Source: Pseudoflavonifractor sp. 60
GTDB lineage: Bacteria > Bacillota > Clostridia > Oscillospirales > Oscillospiraceae
DNA length: 64,000 nt
Assembly: GCF_009911645.1 (NCBI RefSeq)
Contig: NZ_QWKI01000004.1
Span: 62,001 to 126,000, forward strand
Direction: 5' to 3'
Below, piece after piece: positions 48,814-56,644 of the stretch. The notes beneath the pieces were generated by a model, which did not search any database, was not told the DNA's origin, and saw only the letters and a list, made by a program, of their open reading frames with translations. The position numbers were made by a program, and so were the translations under genes. Within the stretch, counting starts at the first letter, position 1, and each line of letters begins with the position of its first letter.

Positions 48814-49815
48814 TCAGCGAATCAAATCACACTGGACCGGGCGGTAAAACAGCTCCCGTACCTGTTCCGGCTCTCTGGTCTGGCCCAGGACCCACATCAG
48901 CTTGGCGGCGGCGGCCTCCAAGGTCATATTGTAGGCCTCAATCAGAGGAAACTTCTCCTTCACCTGCTGGCCCACCTGGTAGACCGACATATCACTGCCC
49001 TCATAGGGCACCTGAGTCATCATTACAATGGTCTTGCCCGCCTCCAGCCACTCGCTCATGGCCTGAGCCAGGGGACCGCTCCCCCCGCCGGGCAGCCCGC
49101 CAACCCCGAAGGACTGGAGGATCACCGCCTGGTAGCTGTCCTTCAGCAGGCCCAGGGCCTCCGCTCCCATGCCCGGAATCAACGTGAGCAGCAGGACCTT
49201 GTCCTCCAGACTATCGTAAAACACCGGCTCCGCCCCGTAGGAGTAGGCCCGGGGCGCCAGATAGCGGATCAGCTTCCGATCCCGGATGACAGCAATCTCC
49301 GGATAGTCCACGCTTGAGAAGGCGTTAAAGCTCTTGCTGCGCTCCTTCCGCGCACGGGTCCCCAAAATGACCCGGCCGTCAAAAACCAGGCTCACGTCAT
49401 GGGACTGGCGGTCGGCGGCGTAGAGGACACTTTGAAACAGGTTGCGCCGGGCATCGGTGTCGTCCAAGCAGATGGATTTTTGGGAGCCGGTGATGACAAT
49501 AGGCTTGGGAGAATCCTGAATCAGGTAGGACAGGGCGGCGGCGGTATAGGCCATGGTGTCAGTGCCATGGGTGATGACAAACCCGTCATAGTCCTCATAG
49601 TGCTCCCGAATGGCCGCTGCAATTTTCAGCCAGTGACTGGGCCCCACGTTGGTGCTGTCCAGATTCATCAGCTGGACCGCCTCCATCCGGCACAGCTCTC
49701 CCACCGCCGGCACGTAGCTCAAAATTTCCTCCGATGTAATGGCCGGGCTAAGTCCCTGTCCGCTCTCCTTGGAGGCGATGGTGCCCCCGGTAGCCAACAG
49801 CAGAATCCGTCTCAT
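48814..49815 (-). CDS. ansA: Type I L-asparaginase
   Basis: 333 residues. It hydrolyses asparagine to aspartate and ammonia. The first catalytic Thr is in LLATGGTIASKE, and the second active-site group in VITHGTDTMAYTAAAL near residue 80. There is no signal peptide, so it is the cytoplasmic type I enzyme. It lies 19 bases downstream of rfbA and probably shares its transcript. Confidence 0.93.
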   Translation of the reverse strand: MRRILLLATGGTIASKESGQGLSPAITSEEILSYVPAVGELCRMEAVQLMNLDSTNVGPSHWLKIAAAIREHYEDYDGFVITHGTDTMAYTAAALSYLIQDSPKPIVITGSQKSICLDDTDARRNLFQSVLYAADRQSHDVSLVFDGRVILGTRARKERSKSFNAFSSVDYPEIAVIRDRKLIRYLAPRAYSYGAEPVFYDSLEDKVLLLTLIPGMGAEALGLLKDSYQAVILQSFGVGGLPGGGSGPLAQAMSEWLEAGKTIVMMTQVPYEGSDMSVYQVGQQVKEKFPLIEAYNMTLEAAAAKLMWVLGQTREPEQVRELFYRPVQCDLIR

Positions 49816-49834
49816 TTGTCCTGTCCCGCCTTTC

Positions 49835-50692
49835 TCACAGACACTGTAAATATTTCCCGTACAGGGTCATGGACAGCTCCGCTCCAATGGCGTGGACCTG
49901 CTCCTCGCTGACCCAGCCCTCATAAAGAGCCAGCTCCTCCAGACAGCCCACATAGCGGCCGGTGGTGTCCTGAATTTTCTTGATGGTCTCCCCCGCCACC
50001 AGCAGACTGTCAGCTGTGCCGGCGTCCAGCCAGGTAAAATTGCGCTCCAGGGGGATCACCTGAAGCTGGCCCCGGCGCAGATACTCCAAATTCACATCGG
50101 TAATCTCCAGTTCCCCCCGGGGAGAGGGCTTCAAGTGGTTGGCAATTTCCATCACCTGGTGGTCATAGAAGTACAGACCGGGGATGATGTAATTGGATTT
50201 GGGGTAGCGGGGCTTCTCCTCAATGGAGATGGCCTTGCCCTCCTTATCAAACTCCACCACACCAAAGGGGCGGGGGTCCTCCACCCAGTAACCGAATACG
50301 GTGGAGCCCCGGTCATTTGCGGCAGCCCGCTTTAAGGTGGCGGCCAAGGTGGGGGCGTGGAAGATATTGTCCCCCAGCACCAGGCACACCCGGTCGCCGC
50401 CCACAAATTCCTCGCCGATGAGCAGGGCGTCGGCGATGCCCCGGGCCACCGGCTGTTCGGCGTACTGAATGGACAGCCCATACTGACTGCCGTCCCCCAG
50501 CAGAGCCCGGAAGGTGGCCGTCTCCTCCGGCGGAACGATAATCAGAATCTCCGAGATGCCCGCCTGCATCAGGATAGCGATGGGGTAGTAAATCAGCGGC
50601 TTATCATACACCGGCAGCAGGGGCTTGCACACCGGTTTTGTCATAGGGTACAGGCGGGTCCCCTTCCCCGCCGCCAAAACAATACCTTTCAT
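49835..50692 (-). CDS. rfbA: Glucose-1-phosphate thymidylyltransferase-type nucleotidyltransferase
   Basis: 285 residues, the size of RmlA/RfbA. It forms dTDP-glucose from dTTP and glucose 1-phosphate. GIVLAAGKGTRLYPMTKPVC at the start (usually GGxGTRLxPxT), DKPLIYYPI, LVLGDNIFHAP near 110 and EEKPRYPKSNYIIPGLYFYD near 160 are typical. No rfbB, rfbC or rfbD genes are nearby. GGAGG precedes the ATG. Confidence 0.92.
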   Translation of the reverse strand: MKGIVLAAGKGTRLYPMTKPVCKPLLPVYDKPLIYYPIAILMQAGISEILIIVPPEETATFRALLGDGSQYGLSIQYAEQPVARGIADALLIGEEFVGGDRVCLVLGDNIFHAPTLAATLKRAAANDRGSTVFGYWVEDPRPFGVVEFDKEGKAISIEEKPRYPKSNYIIPGLYFYDHQVMEIANHLKPSPRGELEITDVNLEYLRRGQLQVIPLERNFTWLDAGTADSLLVAGETIKKIQDTTGRYVGCLEELALYEGWVSEEQVHAIGAELSMTLYGKYLQCL

Positions 50693-50749
50693 ATGACCCT
50701 CCGTCTGGCCCTCATGCCTGCCTTACAGGATTACAGCCGATTTTCATTT

Positions 50750-50778
50750 ATTTTAACATAGAACCCATCTCTTTTCAA
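50750..50778 (-). promoter_or_regulatory. Promoter of rfbA-ansA
   Basis: On the minus strand TTGAAA (50778-50773), 17-base spacer, TAAAAT (50755-50750), 57 bases before the rfbA start. Confidence 0.65.
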
Positions 50779-50799
50779 GGGAAAGTGTTCCCTAACTAT

Positions 50800-50836
50800 A
50801 ACAACCGACGGGGCATAACAGCCCCGCCGGTTTGTT
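50800..50836 (-). terminator. Terminator-like hairpin after the TRAP transporter operon
   Basis: AACAACCGACGGGGC / GCCCCGCCGGTTTGTT, a 15-pair stem with one bulge and one mismatch. The following minus-strand sequence TATAGTTA is only moderately T-rich. It lies 33 bases after the permease stop. Confidence 0.6.
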
Positions 50837-50868
50837 GGATTTATCAAATTGGAAGGAAGATACCGTCC

Positions 50869-52896
50869 TCAGGCGGCGGTGATATGTTTTGCACCCATGC
50901 GCTGGAAAATGACCACACCGGCCACGACCACCAGGCCAATCACGTCGGTGAGCTCACCGGGGATCATCATGCACAGGCCACCGGCGGCAATCAGAATCCG
51001 GAACAGGGGGTTGATGGGCCGGTAGAGATAGCCGTTCAGCGCAGAGGCCACGCCGAAAAGTCCGGCCAGAGAGGTGACAATAATGAGGACAGCCTGAACG
51101 ATCTTCATAGTCATGGTAGTGCCCTCCTCAAACTGGAAGAGCATGGTGGGATTCAGCGCGAAGATATAGGGCACCACAAAGGCGGCAATGGCCAGCTTTG
51201 TGGCGTTGAAAGCCGTCTTCATCGGAGTAGACTTGGCGATGGCGGAGCCGGCGTAGGCGGCCAGAGCCACAGGGGGCGTAATATCGGCCACGATGCCAAA
51301 GTAGAAGACGAAGAAGTGGGCCGCAATCATGGGCACGCCGATCTGCTCGCTCATCAGGATGGGGGCGCAGGTGGCAGCCATGATGCAGTAGTTGGCGGTG
51401 GTGGGCACGCCCATGCCCAACACGATACAGCACAGCATGGTGAGGAACAGGGCGATGATGGTCACGCCGCCGGAGACAGACACAATGGTCCGCAGCAGGA
51501 TATTGGCCAGACCAGTGGTGGTGATGCACCCGGCCACCAGACCCGCCATAGCGCAGGCGGCGGCCACGGTGATGGTGCCCTTGGCGCCCGCCTCCAGGGA
51601 GTCCAGCACCTTCATAAAGCTGATGTTGTCCGTCTTGTCCTCGTTCCCGGTCAGGTGGTTCACCACATTGTTGATGAGACCCACCACAATGGTGACCAGG
51701 ATGGCAATGGCAGCGGAGAACTGCATGGTCCGGGTACCGCTGGACACCATCGCCACCAGGATAATCAGGGGCAGCAGCAGATAGATCTTGGGCAGCAGCT
51801 TCGTGAATTTCGGCAGCTGCTCCTTGGGGATGCCCTTCAGACCCAGCTTCTTGGCCTCCAGATGGACGGCGATAAAGATGCCGGTGAAGTACAGCAGAGC
51901 AGGCAGAACGGCCAGCAGAGCGATCTGGGCATAGGGGAAACCGGTGTACTCAGACATGAGGAAGGCGGCGGCGCCCATGATGGGGGGCATGATCTGACCG
52001 CCGGTAGAGGCGGCGGCCTCCACCGCACCGGCAAACTCGCCCTTGTAGCCGGTCTTCTTCATCATGGGGATGGTGACAGAGCCGGTAGTGACGGTATTGC
52101 CCACTGAGGAGCCGGACACCATGCCGCACAGGGCGGAGGAGATAACGGCCACCTTGGCCGGGCCGCCGGAGGCAGAGCCGGCCACACAGTTGGCTAGGTT
52201 GATAAAGAAGGCGGAGATTCCGGTGCGCTCCAAAAACGCGCCAAAAATGATGAACACCACGATAAACTTCTGGCAGGTGGCGATGGGGGTTCCGATGATG
52301 CCGCTGGTGGTGTAGAACAGGTCATAGATGACCTTGCCGAAACGGACCTGGGTAAAGGCGTAGATCAGCAGCACGCCCACCACGCACAGGATGGGGATGC
52401 CCACACTGCGGCGGCACAGCTCGATCATGGCCAGTGCGCCCAAAATCGCCAGGGTCAGCATCATGGGGTCCTTGGAGGCGGCTACCGCGCTGGTAGTCTT
52501 GATGGTGGAGGCATTGATGGCGAAGTAGAAGAAGGGAGCGGAGCCCACCACCATAATGATAATATCATACCAGGGCAGGCTGTTGGGCTTGACATTGCCC
52601 TTGCGCATGGGGAAATTCAGGTATCCAATCACAACCACCAGGCCCACAAACATGGCCAGGCGGAATTCAGGCAGACGGGTGTCCCACAGGGTCAGGTACA
52701 GGCAGAAGAGGGAGAAGCCGATAAAAATGCACTTGACCGCCCACTTCTGCCAGCCCTCCCATATGCGCACGTTGGACTCCCGGTCATACTTTTTCATGAC
52801 CTCTTCCAGGTCAGCGGCACTGCCAGTGTCCTGGCTGTCCACAGCCGCCTCGCTCACTGGAGGAGCAGATCCCTTTTCTTTCTTCCAAAAGCTCAC
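50869..52896 (-). CDS. TAXI-TRAP transporter fused permease (DctQ-DctM type)
   Basis: About 675 residues with around 16-18 hydrophobic segments. The N-terminal part carries the small-permease (4-segment) domain, and the main part the large permease, with SGSSVGNTVTTGSVTIPMMK near residue 270 and GGQIMPPIMGAAAFLMSEYTG near 305, which are typical of fused TAXI-type permeases. Start GTG 52896 lies 8 bases after AAAGGAG. It works with the binding lipoprotein encoded upstream to import a carboxylate using Na+ or H+. Family members take glutamate, 2-oxoglutarate and similar acids; the substrate is not readable. Confidence 0.92.
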   Translation of the reverse strand: MSFWKKEKGSAPPVSEAAVDSQDTGSAADLEEVMKKYDRESNVRIWEGWQKWAVKCIFIGFSLFCLYLTLWDTRLPEFRLAMFVGLVVVIGYLNFPMRKGNVKPNSLPWYDIIIMVVGSAPFFYFAINASTIKTTSAVAASKDPMMLTLAILGALAMIELCRRSVGIPILCVVGVLLIYAFTQVRFGKVIYDLFYTTSGIIGTPIATCQKFIVVFIIFGAFLERTGISAFFINLANCVAGSASGGPAKVAVISSALCGMVSGSSVGNTVTTGSVTIPMMKKTGYKGEFAGAVEAAASTGGQIMPPIMGAAAFLMSEYTGFPYAQIALLAVLPALLYFTGIFIAVHLEAKKLGLKGIPKEQLPKFTKLLPKIYLLLPLIILVAMVSSGTRTMQFSAAIAILVTIVVGLINNVVNHLTGNEDKTDNISFMKVLDSLEAGAKGTITVAAACAMAGLVAGCITTTGLANILLRTIVSVSGGVTIIALFLTMLCCIVLGMGVPTTANYCIMAATCAPILMSEQIGVPMIAAHFFVFYFGIVADITPPVALAAYAGSAIAKSTPMKTAFNATKLAIAAFVVPYIFALNPTMLFQFEEGTTMTMKIVQAVLIIVTSLAGLFGVASALNGYLYRPINPLFRILIAAGGLCMMIPGELTDVIGLVVVAGVVIFQRMGAKHITAA

Positions 52897-52986
52897 ATTC
52901 TTCTCTCCTTTCAATCTTTTCCTTCCAACCCGCCCAGCGGCCTAATCCCTCCCAGGAGGACAGGGACAAATTTGGAAGCTCCTTTC

Positions 52987-53096
52987 CTTCCGATCCTGTT
53001 TCCTGCTCCCCGCCTCTCCCCCGGCGCCGGGAACACGAAACAGGATCGGAAGCCTGATAACAGATGGACTGCGGCGGAACAAATCCACCGCAGTCC
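52987..53096. repeat. Two strong hairpins between the TAXI binding-protein and permease genes
   Basis: A 16-bp perfect inverted repeat, CTTCCGATCCTGTTTC (52987-53002) with its complement at 53037-53052, enclosing a G/C-rich loop, and GGACTGCGG / CCGCAGTCC (53066-53074 with 53088-53096). Neither is followed by a T-run. They lie 26 bases after the binding-protein stop, where they could protect its mRNA and raise its level relative to the permease. Confidence 0.75.
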
Positions 53097-53122
53097 GATG
53101 GCTGCTCGAAAAATTTAATGGG

Positions 53123-54130
53123 TTAATTGGTGGGAACAGTGAAGCCCTTTTCGCTGAAGTACTTGGCAGCGCCGGAATGATAGGGCACAGCGGTAACGCT
53201 GGCGGCAAACTCCAGGCTCAGCTCGCTCTTCTTGTCGTGGCTCAGCGTATCGATGCTGTCAAAGATGCCAGCGCAGACGTTGTAGATGTCGTCCTCGGTG
53301 CAGTCGTTCCGGGCGATGATAACGGCGCCCACGGCCACGGTGGTGGCGTCAGCGTCCAGGTTATAGGCGTCCTTAGAGATGACATTCTTAGTGTAGTAGG
53401 GGGAGGCGGCGATCAGCTTGTCGATGTGCTCGTCGTCCAGCTCCACCACATAGACGTCGCGGGTGGCGGCCAGAGCGGTGACGGCGGTGGTGGGCGCACC
53501 GGCCACGATGAACGCGGCGTCGATCTTGCCGTCCTGGAGGGCGTCAGCGCTGTCGCCGAAGGACTGGTAGGTGGGGTTGATATCGTCCAGGGTCAGGTCG
53601 TAGGCGGTGAGCACGTCAATGGCGTTGAAGTAAACGCCGGAGCCGTTCTCGCCCACGGAGACGTTCTTGCCGGCCAGGTCGGCAACTGTCTTGATCTCGG
53701 GGTTCAGGGTGATGATCTGGACCTGCTCCATGTACAGGGCGGCCACGGTGGAGAAGCTGTCGATCTTCTCGGTGAACAGGCTGGTGCCCTCATAGGCGTA
53801 GGCCATAACGTCGGACTGGACGAAGCCCAGCTGAGCGTCGTTGGCGTCCATGTTCTCGATGTTGCCCTTGGAGCCGGCCCCCACAATGGCGTTGACGGTG
53901 GTGCCGGTCTTGTCGCTGATCTGGCCGGCAATGACGCTGCCGAAAGCGTAGTAGGTGCCGGACTCGCCGCCGGTGGTGAAGGTGAGGGTGCCGCCCTTGG
54001 CGCTGTTGGAGGGCTGGCTGCCGCCGCCGGCACTTCCGCCGCCGTCTTGGCTGTTATTGCCGCCGCAGGCGGTCAGCGCCAGGCCCATGGTCATCACCAG
54101 GGCGAGGGCAAATGCAAGTTTTTTCTTCAT
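53123..54130 (-). CDS. TAXI-family TRAP transporter solute-binding lipoprotein
   Basis: 335 residues. A lipoprotein signal ends in LALTAC (Cys about 22), then a Gly/Ser-rich linker. The binding domain starts GTLTFTTGGESGTYYAFGSV, the family signature, with VGAGSKGNIENMDANDAQLG near 95 and VSVGENGSGVYFNAIDVL near 155. It captures the substrate for the fused permease downstream. GGAGG lies 7 bases before ATG 54130. Confidence 0.93.
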   Translation of the reverse strand: MKKKLAFALALVMTMGLALTACGGNNSQDGGGSAGGGSQPSNSAKGGTLTFTTGGESGTYYAFGSVIAGQISDKTGTTVNAIVGAGSKGNIENMDANDAQLGFVQSDVMAYAYEGTSLFTEKIDSFSTVAALYMEQVQIITLNPEIKTVADLAGKNVSVGENGSGVYFNAIDVLTAYDLTLDDINPTYQSFGDSADALQDGKIDAAFIVAGAPTTAVTALAATRDVYVVELDDEHIDKLIAASPYYTKNVISKDAYNLDADATTVAVGAVIIARNDCTEDDIYNVCAGIFDSIDTLSHDKKSELSLEFAASVTAVPYHSGAAKYFSEKGFTVPTN

Positions 54131-54160
54131 ACTCTTTCCTCCATATTTCAAATTGGCGTT

Positions 54161-54235
54161 GCTCTCACCTTTATAAGGTGAGAGCAAAAAGCGCTAGCGC
54201 TTTTTGCCGTTATCCGCGGGCACCCCTGCCCGCAG
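54161..54235 (-). promoter_or_regulatory. Leader of the TAXI-TRAP operon with three successive hairpins
   Basis: In transcript order: GCGGGC-x-GCCCGC (54233-54216), a 24-base perfect palindrome built of GCAAAAAGCGCT and its complement (54207-54184), and GCTCTCACCTT-ATA-AAGGTGAGAGC (54185-54161). The last two share two bases, so their full forms exclude each other. The ribosome site follows 17 bases later. Confidence 0.6.
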
Positions 54236-54239
54236 CTAC

Positions 54240-54268
54240 AGTATACTACATCTTACCCAAAAATGCAA
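54240..54268 (-). promoter_or_regulatory. Promoter of the TAXI-TRAP operon
   Basis: On the minus strand TTGCAT (54268-54263), 17-base spacer, TATACT (54245-54240). The predicted leader is about 100 bases. Confidence 0.7.
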
Positions 54269-54538
54269 GATACTTTTTCGCTCCGCCCCTGGGCCCGAGC
54301 CTGTAAATAAGTTTTCATATAACTCAGAAAGTATCACCCGGTACAAAACAGCAGAGGGATATAAAGCCGAGACCAGAGGAGCCGCCCAAGGTATCAGGGC
54401 ATTCCGCCAGTCTGCTTCTGCATTTCGGTTAAAAGGGGGCTCACTGCACTGGAAGTTCCAATAAAATCACATCCTGCCGCTAAATTCGGCCCAGCACCCC
54501 ATCCTCTCCTCGTGATGAATTTGTTTACACTTTGGACG
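54269..54538. other. Intergenic stretch without a recognisable gene
   Basis: Separates the TAXI-TRAP promoter (minus) from the promoter of the rhomboid-like gene (plus). No open frame with a ribosome site, RNA motif or strong repeat seen. Confidence 0.5.
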
Positions 54539-54567
54539 TAGACTTTTCCCGAAAAATTGGTTACAAT
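54539..54567 (+). promoter_or_regulatory. Promoter of the rhomboid-like gene
   Basis: TAGACT (54539-54544), 17-base spacer, TACAAT (54562-54567), 36 bases before the ATG, which has AAAAGGAGG. Confidence 0.55.
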
Positions 54568-54602
54568 GAAAAGTACGATATTAAGTAAAAGGAGGCTCAG
54601 CC

Positions 54603-55469
54603 ATGAGAACTCTGTCCCGCTGGCTGTCCCGCTTCAGCTATAACCACCCCAACCTGCGTGTGGAAGGGCTGATCCGCTACATCATTGCCGGCAATCTGTT
54701 GGTCTTTATGCTGGACCTGTTTACCCACGGCGCGTCCACCTACTGGCTGTACTTTGTCCCCAGCCTCATTTTCCGGGGACAGGTTTGGCGGCTAATCACC
54801 TTCATTTTTGTCCCCATGAGCTTCAGCCCCCTGAACTTTGTGCTGTCCACCGCTTTCTTCTACTTCATGGGGACCCGGCTGGAGGCCGCCTGGGGCGCCG
54901 CCCGGTTCACCGTCTACTATGGCCTGGGGGTTATCCTGAACATCGTGGTGGGCCTGCTGCTGGCCCTGATTAACCCCGCCTACCGGGCTTTTGTCACCGC
55001 CGATATGCAGTACCTCCACCTGTCCCTCTTCTTTGCCTATGCAACCCTCTACCCCGACCTCCAGGTGCTGGCCCTCTTCTTCATCCCCATCCGCATCAAG
55101 TGGCTGGCCCTGCTGGACGCCGCCTTGTTTGCCTATGAGATTCTGGTCTACCTCTCCTACGGACAGTTTGCCATGGCACTGCTGCCCATTATCTCCATTT
55201 TTAACTACCTGATCTTCTTCTGGGATGATCTGATGGATTACCTGAACCGCGGGAGGGCCAGGGTCCAGCACCAGCGCTCCTCCCAGACCATCAACTTCAA
55301 AAAGGCCCAGCGGGAGCTCCAGCAGCGCCGGGGCTATCTGCACAAGTGCTCTGTGTGCGGCGTCACCGACCGGGACAACCCGGATATGGAATTTCGCTAC
55401 TGCTCCAAGTGCAACGGCTACTACTGCTACTGCGCCAATCACATTAACAACCACACCCATGTGCAGTGA
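54603..55469 (+). CDS. Rhomboid-like membrane protein with C-terminal zinc-ribbon-like domain
   Basis: 288 residues. Five to six hydrophobic segments (about 25-205) in rhomboid order, with ...WRLITFIFVPMSF and FFYFMGTRLEAAWGAARFTV recalling rhomboid helices 1-2 and the loop. The catalytic GxSG Ser motif is not present where the fourth helix should carry it (TADMQYLHLSLFFAY), so it is probably an inactive or derlin-like member. The C-terminus has CSVCG, YCSKCNGYYCYC and HINNHTH, a likely metal-binding ribbon facing the cytoplasm. Monocistronic. Function unknown. Confidence 0.75.
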   Translation: MRTLSRWLSRFSYNHPNLRVEGLIRYIIAGNLLVFMLDLFTHGASTYWLYFVPSLIFRGQVWRLITFIFVPMSFSPLNFVLSTAFFYFMGTRLEAAWGAARFTVYYGLGVILNIVVGLLLALINPAYRAFVTADMQYLHLSLFFAYATLYPDLQVLALFFIPIRIKWLALLDAALFAYEILVYLSYGQFAMALLPIISIFNYLIFFWDDLMDYLNRGRARVQHQRSSQTINFKKAQRELQQRRGYLHKCSVCGVTDRDNPDMEFRYCSKCNGYYCYCANHINNHTHVQ

Positions 55470-55500
55470 CAATCCTCCAGTTCCCCGTCTCCATAACACA

Positions 55501-55537
55501 TCCCCCCTGATTTTGTACTCATCAGGGGGGATTTTTT
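55501..55537 (+). terminator. Intrinsic terminator after the rhomboid-like gene
   Basis: TCCCCCCTGAT / ATCAGGGGGGA stem (11 bp) with a nine-base loop and six T, 31 bases after the stop. Confidence 0.9.
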
Positions 55538-55564
55538 CCTATGTCCAGTTTTACGGCGGATGTC

Positions 55565-56641
55565 TTAGAGAATATGGACCGACTCCGGGTCGAAGACCAG
55601 GGAACACTGCTCGCCCACCTGGTAAATACGCTTGTTCTTGGGATTATAGTCGGTGAGCTTCACCAGAGTATTGCCCACCTTCACATGGTAGTTCTGATAA
55701 GAGCCCATAAAGCAGGACAGGGTCACCTGGCAGGGCAGTCCCCCCTGGTCCCGCAGCACGGCGGACTCGGGCCGCAGTACCACGGTGTACTCTGTGCCCG
55801 CTGTCATGCCGGCCTTGGCGGGGACCCGGGTGGGAGAGCCCTCCACCTTCAAAATGGCGTGGTCGCCGTCCATCCGTTCCAGGGTCCCCTTGAGAAAGTT
55901 GGCCTCGCCGATGAAGTCGGCCACAAATTCGCTGTTGGGATGGTAGTAGATCTCCTGGGGGGAGCCCATCTGGGCCACCACACCCTTGTTCATGATAATA
56001 ATGTTGTCGCTGAGGGCCATTGCCTCGCTCTGGTCATGGGTCACGTAGATGGCGGTGATGCCCACCTCCTGCTGGATGCGGCGGATCTCGGTGCGCATGG
56101 ATACCCGCAGCTTGGCATCCAGATTGGACAGGGGCTCGTCAAAGAGGAGGACGGAGGGCTCGATCACCAGCGCCCGGGCCAAGGCAACCCGCTGCTGCTG
56201 GCCGCCGGAGAGCTGGTTGGTCATGCGGCCCTCCATGCCAGTGAGCTCCACCAGGTCCAGAATGCGCATGACCCGCTTTTGAATCTCCTCCTTAGACACC
56301 TTACGCAGCTTCAGTCCGTAGGCCACGTTGTCAAACACGTTGTAGTGAGGCAGCAGGGCGTAGCTCTGGAAGACCATGGCCGTATCCCGCTTGTTGGGGG
56401 TGAGGGCGTTGATGGCCTGGTCCCCCAGGTAGATCTCCCCCTCGTCCGGGCTCTCAAAGCCGGCAATCATACGCAGGGTCGTGGTCTTGCCGCAGCCGGA
56501 GGGGCCCAGCAGCGTGACAAAGGAGCCCGGCTCGATGGTCAGGGAGGTGTCCTTCACCGCGTAAAAGTCCTTACCGGTTTTGGGGTCCTGGTAGATTTTG
56601 GAGATGTGGTCCAGCCGGACCCCCTTTTTCACTTTGGACAT
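55565..56641 (-). CDS. ABC transporter ATPase of the ferric/polyamine (FbpC/PotA) type
   Basis: 358 residues. Walker A is LLGPSGCGKTTTLRM near residue 46, Q-loop FQSYALLPH, signature LSGGQQQRVALARAL near 143, Walker B LLFDEPLSNLDAKLR and His switch THDQSEAMAL. The C-terminal 115 residues form a TOBE domain. It is the third gene of the operon binding protein-permease-ATPase, with a 3-base gap after the permease. Confidence 0.93.
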   Translation of the reverse strand: MSKVKKGVRLDHISKIYQDPKTGKDFYAVKDTSLTIEPGSFVTLLGPSGCGKTTTLRMIAGFESPDEGEIYLGDQAINALTPNKRDTAMVFQSYALLPHYNVFDNVAYGLKLRKVSKEEIQKRVMRILDLVELTGMEGRMTNQLSGGQQQRVALARALVIEPSVLLFDEPLSNLDAKLRVSMRTEIRRIQQEVGITAIYVTHDQSEAMALSDNIIIMNKGVVAQMGSPQEIYYHPNSEFVADFIGEANFLKGTLERMDGDHAILKVEGSPTRVPAKAGMTAGTEYTVVLRPESAVLRDQGGLPCQVTLSCFMGSYQNYHVKVGNTLVKLTDYNPKNKRIYQVGEQCSLVFDPESVHIL

Positions 56642-56644
56642 GGT

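Noticed and set aside
53177-54181. Plus-strand frame of 334 codons, Gly/Val-rich
   Set aside because: Antisense shadow of the TAXI binding-protein gene, which has a lipoprotein signal, family motifs and a promoter.
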